From positions 1,116,001 through 1,180,000 of the forward strand of contig RQOL01000729.1 of NCBI GenBank assembly GCA_013076295.1: 64,000 nt of DNA, written 5' to 3'. A program made the translations under genes and the position numbers. Origin of the DNA: Sanderia malayensis. Its lineage: Eukaryota; Cnidaria; Scyphozoa; Semaeostomeae; Pelagiidae. Below, piece by piece: positions 23,982-35,900 of this stretch. Position 1 is the stretch's first letter. The number at the start of each line of letters is the position of its first letter. The notes beneath the pieces were generated by a model. The model ran no database searches. It was not told where the DNA came from and was given only the letters and a program-made list of their open reading frames with translations.

Positions 23982-26900
23982 CTAACGCTTACCTTTCTCA
24001 CGTGAAGAGATCTTTCGAGCCCACACCTTCAGCAACGAATACAGGAATGAGCAAAAGGAAGTCAGCCTTTCCAAATGACAGCGTAGAATCCTGATAAATA
24101 TCAAGAAGAAGAGCAGTTAGGAAACAGCTGGTTTTGCGTCGGATGAAAATGTTGGTAAAATTGCTGATCATTGGTATAAATGGTTTACGGTTTCTTTGAC
24201 TTGCGCAGGAAGCCGCTTTTGTGAAGAAGTTTGCCGATTGCAAATTCTAGGCAAAGGATTCGATATAAGGGCTTGAATTCGTGAATATTTATGCCTTTAA
24301 TCTCGATGTTTACTGAAGAAACTTCAGCTAATTGAAATGTTACTTGCAGCGCAAAAGGAGTGCTAATAAAACCAATGAACCATGCAAACATTGGTTTGTT
24401 GCATACAAAACTGCATCAATATATCATGCTACAGTCAAATCTGCACAGTTCGAACTCGTGTAATTCGAATTTTATCTAATTCGAACGAAATTCTCCGTCC
24501 CTTTAAAGATCACTAATGAACCAATTCAAATAAAACAAACCTCTATAATTCGAACTTTTTGTAATTCGAACATTTTCACGCTTCCCCAGGGTGTTCGAAT
24601 TAGACAGAGTTGACTGTATATGATACTGTGTCATCCCGGTCTCATAATAGAACGTCCGTGCAGTGCATATACTAGCAGGAGTTACGAAATGTGTGCACAA
24701 GATCGTGTAAAGACCTCGGTCGTAGCCAGCTGGGCAAAAACAGCAAGAAAACTCAACTATACAACTTACTTTGTGCAGCTCCGAAATCTTTTTCGTGATA
24801 CGTTTCAAAGACCAGCCAAATTTGTCGAGACACTTCTGTAGCCCCTGCAAAAGTACAGAGAAAACATGACGTCATTGAATTGCTATGCAAAACGACGCAA
24901 TACAAAGCGAGCTAGCCGAGCAAAGTCAACCTGGACAGCCTCGATTGGAATCGAGATATTTAATTAAAACACGGCTCCGTCGGTGTTATCATACTGAGCG
25001 GTGTTTGATATTATCTTCAAGGTCACCAAGGTTATCCAGGGCAACGTTATTGTAAAACACAAATAAAACTGAATATAAAACATTGAAAGCTACGTAAATC
25101 CACAAGTCACGATGTATTGCACTCTTTTTTATAAGAACACTGAGGCTCGATTTCGAATGGAGAACAAGAGAGAAAACAATAGACTATTGTTTAGAATAAT
25201 AGAAAAATAAGAACATCCTTTTGGACCTCAGCCATAATCGATTATAGATTCCATATTTTGCACAAAAACCCGCACAATACCCAAACAATTATAATTAGTC
25301 ATATTGTAGCTAAGCTCTATATATAGCAAATGCTCCCTGGCTAGAGATAAAAGCAGATAATTCGATATAAGAGCCATACTTATCTGGAAATACAGATTAG
25401 TATGCCTCTTATCTACTTGGAGAAACCAAGTAAGCAACCAAGAAGTATGGCTCTTATCTGTTTGGAGCAACTAAGCAACTAAAAGATTATGGCTCTTATC
25501 TGCTCGGAGCAATAAAGTAATCAAGAAGTATGGCTGTTATCTGCTAGAAGCAACCAAGCAACCAAGAAGTATGGCTCTTATCTGTTTGGAGCAACTAAGC
25601 AACTAAAAGATTATGGCTCTTATCTGCTCGGAGCAATAAAGTAATCAAGAAGTATGGCTGTTATCTGCTTGAAGCAACCAAGCAACCAAGAAGTATGGCT
25701 CTTATCGGTTGGAGCAACTAAGCAACTAAAAGATTATGACTCTTATCTCCTTGGAAAAACTAAACGACCAAAGAGTATCCAAACAACAAATACAACCCTA
25801 AAAAACGAGAGAAGCATCTCTTGAAACATCCCACTCATAAGCACTCCTGTTCATGACACGATAAACTTTCATTCTCATCATGACAATCACTGAACGGACA
25901 AACACAAACATATTCACGAGAGACGGTATTTCCCAAAACAACTATGCTTAAGAATACTTAACTTATCGATATGTCAATTTACTGTCTGTATCACTACATA
26001 ACACATCTATGAAAACATATTATTACAGAACTAACCATACGAAAAGCACGCATTTCAGCTTCAAAATGAAGTCACCAGTGCTTACCTTGCACAATTGCTA
26101 TACCAAATATAACACTGAAAGTCCAGTCAAGCACAAATCATAGAAAATACTTGATGAACATGCATCAACGAGCAGTAATCTTTAAATGACTTAAATAGCC
26201 TTGAAGTCCAGTTAAAATTGAATACACTACATAGAGCTCTTTCATTGCAGGCCAATACGAAGTACTATACAAAAAATTAGATCTAATATTTACTGTATGT
26301 CCTAGATTAAAGACGCGACTTCATCGTACATAGACAGTTCTAGAATTTCGCTCCAATAACAATATTGATCCATTTAACTTTGCTAAAAATAATACAATTA
26401 CTAATCCACTTTGAGCTTTGTTTATACTAGCTAGCTACACTATCAAATATCGAGAGTCAACTCAACAGAGAAATATGTACAAGAAATCGTGTTTTACATT
26501 GTAAATACAAATGCTAAGGTGACACTAAGCCATGGGAGAGCTGTTGCCAAGACTTCCTTTGCTGCATAAGCATTTCATGCATCGACAATCCTACCTGGCA
26601 GCTAGATAAACTCTTAAAGCACCAACAGTCCTTTAGCATCTACATAAACTCTTAAAGCATCCACATTCCAAACTGGCAGTCACGAAAAATAAATCATAAA
26701 CTTCCTCCTGTATTCCACACTATTCGATAACAAACAACAAGCTTCCTTTGAAACTCTTTCTAAAGCTTCACCGCTTGGTGAAGAATAAGAGTGGTATTGC
26801 CTCTCAGTTGTATCATCCTCATGCGTTCATAACCAACTAGAAGCACAACACCCATCTTCAGACAAACAATATCGATCTGAATGCAATCGCAAAGGAGAGT

Positions 26901-29900
26901 AAATGTCTCAAACAAATGGGGGCAGGAAATCATAAAATCCACCCACAGATTCATTAGCACTTAATTTCATTACGCCCCTTCAGCGTTAGTAATTACCGGT
27001 TGGCATGCTGCTAATCAAGATTTATTGTCATTTCCATGCTTCATGATTAGTCTATCAGAAGAAGGAATGTGGAGGTGGGAGAAACTGTAGCATTCCGAAA
27101 TGAAGCAAAAAAACTTGGCAAAGATAGTAAATGCATGACATACATATTAACCATGCAACGTGGGATAAGCATGCGACAGGAAATACTGATGTAATTACTT
27201 TGTTTTTGTATATATTATACACCCCAAGAGCGCAAAAGTAGCCATACGGATATACAGCATCGAGTTGCAGAATGCAATCGCACTGCAATTATAAGCAAGC
27301 AACAGCATACAGTTATCTGTATCCAATAGGAATTGGATGGGCGGCTGAAGAAAGCACGAGGTTCATAAACCATATCCTCTATTCAGCCAAAAAGGCTATA
27401 ACTACACAAACATGTTCGCTTACGTGTTTATTAATAACTACCATTAGCTACGTTAGTTTAATCCTCATAACTAGGCATGAACAGCTATGACTCAGAAACT
27501 ACTTTAAAAACTACACTACATTGACTTGCTGAGCTACAATCCTAAAATAAGCCCCCAACTCCATGTAAGCCTCCCAAAAAAGATGGTTGAGTTGGACAAC
27601 GGTAGCGATAACAAAAATACCCTTAATTAAAAGGTTTGTTTGCAAAATGGTCAATTCTTTGTAAACATTTAATGCAGCCCGTGGGGGCGTGTTCGGGGAG
27701 CTGTGGTACGTTTGCATGCAAAATGATGCTCAGTTACTGTTATAATGCCGCAACCAGGCATCTTATAAATAGGCAATCATTTCAATGAAACTCAGACTTA
27801 CCAAATTGGCCTTAATAACAGCTGGGTCCGTTGCGTATGCTTCTGCAAACTTCAACTGCAACAAAAAAAAGTCGTGCTTAACTGACAAGAAAAAATTACA
27901 AACTCTGCAGTATTAAAAAATTTAGAAAGTACATACTCGATAGATTGAAAGAGAGAAAAGAGGCTGCACTTGAAACTCATGCAAAGAGGCGCAATATACC
28001 AGTAACGCATTGCGCATCAAATCCTGGCTAGAAAAAGGCCCGTTATAACTCCACTGCTAGGAATCCAATAAGCAACTACATCCATCCTAACTGTGAGTCA
28101 CGATATTGTTACCGTAATGCTCCGATTAAACGCCCGCTTGTTTTAAACGCCCTCCTCGAATAGACGCCCCCTACAATATCAAGAAATTTAATAAAATCAA
28201 AGCATTATGGTATGCATCTTAAACTACGAAAGCGCTTTCCCACTTTGTCCGTGACGATAAAAATAGATCTGCTATGTTGAATTTAATATGATAACGAAGC
28301 TTTGCAGGTTCAAAGAACCAGCTCACCAAGTGTCACTTAGTAAAACAACTAAAGCTCATTACTACAATGCATACTGTACTAGAAAATAGAACTCATCTAG
28401 CATCAAGTATTGGCAATTACCGTATGTTATGCTGAAGTCTTCACAGAGTGTACACAACTCGAGTTTATCTCAAACTCGTCGGCTTAACGTAGATGCCCAG
28501 ATGTAGAGGTATACGAAATTCCTTCGTTTTACACAGAGCTTGTGCAACACTGGCTGAAACTTGGGCAGATCGATTTGACCTGCATATTTATGAATGCACG
28601 AAGACAATGGAAAACTCTTAATAATCAGAAATGAAGCAAAGAGAGACGCTACCCACGCTGAATAACAACAACTCCGTGGATGGCAATCAATCGATATAGT
28701 CGATTAAATATAAAAATCGTGGAGCCGTCCCGTTGACTTTCCTATCCCGCGCAATAAGAATAGTCAATAGTTATCTAAACATCCTACCTTAAATTAAACT
28801 GATGACCTGTTTCCACCTGATAGTCAAACGGAGCAAAGGTTTTCATTTGAGTACATCAGACAATACGATGTCTAAAAATACTGTGCAAAGAAAAACTGCT
28901 GCATTGCACTGAAATTCGAGTGCTAATCGACGAAAAAGTAACGTGATTAACTTGTTGTAAATAACCTTGTTTTGAACTTCATAAGTAGAACCCTCTGATA
29001 ACCTTGACCTGAACTAGGAAGACAGCATGAAGCTCGGTTATCAGCCTAGAAAATGCATTACGTTTGGCAAGCACTCTTCTTAAGTCACAGACTTAACGAC
29101 TATATGCCTATTATTTAGACTATGTAGTATAGCAACTCTTCGAATTAGCATAGCGATAGCATAGCGAGGAAATTACAAAAGAAAAGCAGGGAAAAAGAAC
29201 TTTCTCAACAATAAGAGTGGGCTTAGACTTGAATAGAAATTATCTTATTTACGTCCCTATCTAAAACTGACAGGTTTGTAGATATAATAGAAACGCAACT
29301 CGGCCACAACCCAATGACCCAAGGATCTTTCCCACAAGAAGAATCTCTACAATTTCCTGAGCATGGCCAAAATCAAAGACACTGCCAGACATAACAATCA
29401 GATTCAGGACTCAGTAGAGTAGCACCTTTCAGACCATAAAAACTACAAAGATGTACAGCCTCCGGCGTATGTATAATTTTGCTCATTTGCAGAGCACGGA
29501 GTCAAGTCTGATTGGTGAAACCGAATTAACGCGTGATAAATTAAACGAGAACGTGACAGACCTCTACTATTGGCCTCTGAATCACACTGTATACCATCTC
29601 TTCCATGGTGCACATTTGTCATGACACATGAAAACGAGGTATCATACTGGGAAACAGAAACACATGAAACTGCATTCCTAAGCATGAGAGAAATCAACCT
29701 ATACACTAAAAAAGTAAGCAAAGAAAACTAACTATCTAGCATCCAAGCAACTTAAGTCATTGCAGACAGCTATTGGAAACCCTGTATGTTCCTTATAAAC
29801 CCTGCCCTGCAATGACTCTCCAAAGCAACTTAAGTAAGGCAACTTGAGCAGTCAATTCCAGCTCATAGCACCACTCTCGAGGTCAATATGTCGTCTATCT

Positions 29901-32900
29901 ATCTATCCTACCAGAATACTGACTGCCGTCTAAAAAGAAGTTATCATCAGTGTCTAAAATAAATATAAAAAGAAAAAGAAAAAAAGAAAAAAAATTTTTT
30001 TGCGTCACTGATAAATCGACAAGAAATAAATCAATAAAAACGTTGAGCCTACCAGATAAGCGTCCAACTCCTCTTCGACTCTCTTCAAATCGACTTGACT
30101 GTAAACAGACTTGAGAGGGTCTCTGCAGAATCAAAACAAAATCAAACGGTCAAATATGTATAAGTACTCTTATAAGAGCAACTGAACGCTGAAACAGTAT
30201 TAGCGAATGTGCATTGACGAAGCGTTATCCAATTGAAAATTGCTGGAGAGAATTCTCCCTTTCGAATAAGCCACAAACAGAATCGAAGGACTTGTGTGTA
30301 ACCATGATTGATTTACTGCTAAGGGAGGATACTCTAACTCTAAATTGGAAACAAGTAATCGTGGGATCTAATTTGATCCGAAAGAATTCTTCTCCTGAGA
30401 AAAAACTAACACAGTATGAAACCTTGCGTGTCCACGCTGTAGAATTTCCCACCATACGTAACTTGCAATCTGGTTAGACCGTGAAGAACTCAACTGGTTC
30501 TCCGTGGAGCACCACAATTTCAAGTGTCCCAAGCAAATATCTCCGTGTCCCAAACAAATGTCACAGCAAATGCGGTAGTCCTATTTTTTTACGTAAACAG
30601 CATCCTCTGTGAAACCATTTGATTGATTGCCAAAGCGCGTTTCCCAGTTCTATTCCGTGCGAAATTCCGGCAAACGAATTTCCAAAATCGTCTCTCGTTT
30701 GAATCGAAACTGCTCTGTGACCAGCGAAAATTCGTTGACGAGAAATCCGCTTTGCTGCTTGACTTGCAATGCAACTCGCTTCGTGTGGCGTGCAATGAAC
30801 CACGTCACAAGTACAGTTACAACGGCGAGAAAGCCAGGTAAACAGCCTTTCAAAGCGACTTTTCCCCTCTCGCTCCTTCAGTTACCTATAGCACCCATCA
30901 ATAGACGATGGCAAGAAGATAAATGCTGACAGCGAATGAAAGCCAACTTAACAAATTTCCAAAGCCCATTATGCAGACAAGCTAAAGACGAGATTTCGCT
31001 AATGAAAGGCCATCAATATTACAATAAAAAGCGTGATTTATAACTGCTTTGCGAAAAAGATACGCTCGGTGTATATCTACTGCCGATCATTAGAAATTCC
31101 AGGACGGTGCAATTTTTCATGAACGTTCGCTGCCATCTAACTCAGCCATGCACACAGTACAATGCGACAGGAAACACATTCAATGCGTAAACACTGCAAC
31201 AACAAACCATTGATGCCAGCGTAGCAATTTGTTTATCAACAACCAATCTTAACGATGCACCGTAAACAAAGTATGCAGACTGCAGTTCGCAGCAGACGTC
31301 TGCACATGTGGAAACTGACCAACCTTACCAATTGGAGAACAAATAATAGATTACAGAGATAAATTTGATGGGGAAATTGGTGACAGACGCCAGAACGATG
31401 TGCCTCTTCTTGGTAAATTTATTTTCGGAAATGCAGAGAATATAAGCAAATCTAAGCATGAGTTGTCATGCCTGACAAATGTTGGTACCCAAATGGGTCA
31501 TTTCTAAACCATCACGATGCCAATATATATAGCTATAAAACATGAGCATGTATATATACAGGGTGGCCCAGAAAAAAGTAACCCCCCAAACAAAATAATT
31601 TATAGATATTTTTTCTCAGAAATGAATTCAATCAAATTTATACCAGATGATATTCAACTCAAGTGTATTAACGTGTAGAAATATCTTGACGTTTAGAGCT
31701 TCCATCTAGGCACAATGAGGCGTTAAATTCGTGACATACAAAAACCCGCTGTTTTGGCGGGAAATTGAAATTTGATCACGTCAGCGAGCAAGCAAAACAA
31801 AACTTAACGTAAAGGAAAATGCCTGCAATATCAGTAGAAGATAAGCATCTTATAAAGAATTTAAGAATAGAAAAAGGATGGGGGAAGAAAAAGAATCTTA
31901 TCAGACTGACATTTTGAACATCTTATGTGACTGATGGAATGAGTTGTTGAAGTTTTTCGTGCTTTGTTGCGTCAATATAAAGTTACATGTTTTCAAACAG
32001 TGTGTTTTTGGATGCTTAAGTTTGAGAGTACATTTGCTCAGAGATAATAAACTCTACCAGCACAATATTTACACAAAATATTGCACTTAAGTGGAATAAC
32101 TTGAAGTATGAATTTCATAAAATTGCTACTTCAGAAATATTTTTTACGAATTATTTTGTTAGGGGGGTTACTTTTTTCTGGGCCACCCTGTATATATATA
32201 GCTATGAAACATGTTGAATGAAAACATAACATACATCGGCATTACATACCCGATTTCAAGCATCGTTTCACACATTTCGTCAACACAGAGGTATTCTTCC
32301 AGTCCGAAAAATGTACTATTGCATGCCTTCTGGTATATCTACATTGTAAAACGTGGAAAATTACATTCAGATTATATATACGAGCAGTAGATTGCGTGTA
32401 CGCTTTTTTTATAAAGAGGTCCTTTATAACGAACCTACATTTGGAAGGCCAACAAATTAACCAGCTTATATATACTGCTAAAGGCAATCCCCACGGTAAT
32501 TTTCGAAAAACCCCCTTGTATTTTCTAATTACTCTTCTTTTTTGCCTTGTTCGAGTTTCTGGCTCTGTTTTTAGACATAATTTTAAGCAACGTTCGAATT
32601 TCAAAGCTTTTTCCGTTTTTTAATTAGTACTTTTTAATTAGTAATTTAATCATACCTAGTACTTAAACTATTTAAGACAAGCCCTAAAATAAGAAAATTT
32701 AAGAACTAGGCCTCCGGGTAGGTTCGGTTCTTTATAAAAAAAGCGTGTAGTAAAATCTTTTCTAACAGATTTCATGATAATTAGCTGTACGATATATGAA
32801 TAAAAATAAATTGTCGTAGAAAATTAATTACCATTTTCAGGTAATCAACTTGTTGTCTTGTTAATGCACTTGGAAAACATTTCAAAAGTTCAAACATGGA

Positions 32901-35900
32901 AAGATGTCTAAAGAAAACGTGAAATATTGCCATCAATTCTTTAAGATAAAAATCGATCGATAAAAAGCCAATATTTATCAATCAAAGAAATTCAACAGTG
33001 GAAAATGCAAAGAAAGAAAGCTTACCAAATTAAGCAAACAAATAAAACAATAAAAATTCCGCCCAGTGAGGGACTCGAACCCGCGACCCTCAGGTTAAAA
33101 GCCTGATGCTCTACCGACTGAGCTAACTGGGCAGCTATAAATTAGCTTGCTAATCTATGATTTAAAGATTATTGTTTGGGTGAATGAATAAAAATGAAGG
33201 CAATTCTTACCCGTCACCATCAATATCAATCCTACGAAATTCTTCTCTCTTTCTCTGTATAAATTCTTTTCGATTCTTACTCATCAGTTGCAATGGATAC
33301 TGCAAAAAACAAAACCAAGCGTTTTCTCAACCACGGATGTCCATACAAAGAACGAAAAAATACCCACAATACAGTAGCCGATATATTGCATCGCGGTGAA
33401 TATAAAAGCATATTCACAAAATTCTAATCATTCTGATTTCTAATGTTATTCAAAATGGATAACTTCCCACCTCAAGGACTTTGGCACTTCGTAGTCTTAT
33501 TCGGCTTGGGCCACGTTCAATGCCTTGGACCACGCTCGAGGACAACAGCGGGCTGACCTGTGGCCCGATTTCTTCAGAGATTTCCATCGCTTCTTCCTCG
33601 AAGAAGGCCTCCGTCTAAAACAGATAAGATTGTGAAAAATAAGTATGCGTACATTAAAATGGGAGGGGAGGGGAGGGAAGTAGTCCACTTAAAATCTCTA
33701 TTAGGAAGGTGGGGCGGAGCAAAGCGGGGAAAACATGGCTCCATCGAAAATAGATAAGATTGCAAAAATTAATTATAAGGACTATCAAACGCCGGCGGAC
33801 ACGTTAAGCAATCGGTTCTAATTAAAGTTGATTAAGTTGCCATAAGGTCACTCTTCGTCGGACACGCAAAGGAATAGAATTTTATGACAAAAATTAGCAT
33901 GTAATTTTCGCCAACTTTAGTGCTCTATACCATGGTAGAGGAAGTTAACAATAATAAGAATAACGCATAAAGAGCATTGGCTGTTACTTAGAGCTTCACG
34001 CTTTTGCGATCATTAGATTAGAACCTTAGCATTGTAAATACCTCTTGACTGCATATTCCTGACTCCTTTTCTGATGAACTTTCTGACTCTATTTGACTCG
34101 CATCAGAAGTGATTGTGATATCCTTTGTCGATTTATTCTCATCAATTTGCAGTGCAGCACTCTTCGCTGCAGGGTCTTGCTTGTCTTTGAACTTTAAACC
34201 AATCTTACGATCAGTTGAGTTTCGTTTCTTATTCAACGTCTGAGTACCGGCTTTTGTCTTCGAACTTGCAACGATAAATTCATGTTTCGGAGCAATTTTC
34301 TTCTGGCTGTTATCAGTAGTTTTTAAGGATCTCTTTCTATCAATCAATTTGTCGTTTTTTCTCTTCTCTCCACTTGAGCTTCGCTTTCTTGCAACTGATC
34401 TACTCTTAATGGAGTACCTCGCAGTTCTTCGCACGTCCCGAGACAATTTGAAGACAGGTAAAGCTGCAGTCGTGTTTTGCTTTGACTTCACGATATTCAA
34501 AGTCTCTGACCCATGCGTCTTTTTCTCATTAGTAGAATTGCGAATAAGCGGTAACGAGGTCTTACTTGCTGGCAATTCATCTTTGCTTTCAACAACCCGC
34601 GTTGTTATAACATCAAGGGATCTTTCACGCTTACAAGTTGCCAAATCGATTTGTGGAAAGGCAGTCTTCTCTGTAACTGGTTTTGCAATTTCCTAAACAG
34701 ACATAAGAAAACAGGCGGATTACATACAGCAGCTTTGAGTTTGGAAAGGAAGAATGCTGGACATTGATTAAATAAAAGAAAGAATGACTCATATTAATGC
34801 AGTGGTTGACATTGAATTGAATGCTATGTGATCATGTTTTGATTTTGGCAAAACTTGCAATCTATTTGCTGTGCTAATAGCCAGGTTTCTTATAAAAACA
34901 AAGTGTGGTGCAAAAAAATTAATACGTAACAGAAAATTCGCATGGTCAAAAGTGCAATGCTACTTTATGAACAACATTTTCGACATTTTAGGTTAATAAA
35001 AATATATCATAGTGACAAAATCAAGTACTTCGTGTTAGCACAACAGCATCTGCGTACAATTCTGGGTGTATCTAAAGTTTTTAAACCTTCTAGGATTCAA
35101 GAAAACATTCATACTGAACTCTTTTAACGCTTGGAAGAGTCGAGTACTGCATTGTATTACCTAAAAACGTCCATTCTACCTAAATAACAGGCACATCAAG
35201 GAATGGTCAGCAGATACGTGTATTTGCACATAGATCTATTAACTTTGTTAACGAAAACTGCAGGATTATGGTTTATCTAGGGATTAGAGATCCAGCGAAA
35301 AACATGCAACTACATTTCAACACTCTTGTCCATGAAAATACCACACTGTCTAAATGCGGCAAAATCTACGAAAATGTGGTCTGACAGTGCAAGCTAAACT
35401 ATAATCCTACAACTAAGATTTAAATGCTTCATTAACATCATTTCCTTAGTGATTAGCAAGCTACAATAGTGGACAGTTTTGGGACAATTGCGACTTTCGC
35501 CAATTTTACACGTATCCTTCATCCCCCTTCTCCCCTAAGCAATGTTGTCTCTAGAGACAGTCTTTAACAATATCAACACAATTCTTGCAAAAGGCTGCTT
35601 TATTTGCTCGGTTAGGGGGCTAAAACACCGATCAAAGTGTTCTGCATTCTCACAGACAAAAGTAACGTTTTTTGTTTGTGGAATTTCACGATGATTCTCA
35701 AGTTATTTGAGTTGGGGTCAAATAAAGCCCACATATGAGAAACGTACGGGTTGATAGCCTCTTTCGTGCTTTTACGAGTGTGCCAAGGACCTTTGTCCCC
35801 TATTGTCTAGCGTCCAATTCAAAGAATAAAAGGCATAAATTGAGATGCAACCTCTGACTAACAATGCTGGTGCCGATCTTGATGATGCAAAAACTTTTGA

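Noticed and set aside
30590..30929. Open frames on both strands with mixed charged residues
   Set aside because: Multiple frames open at once, no splice context fitting the surrounding gene, no domain.
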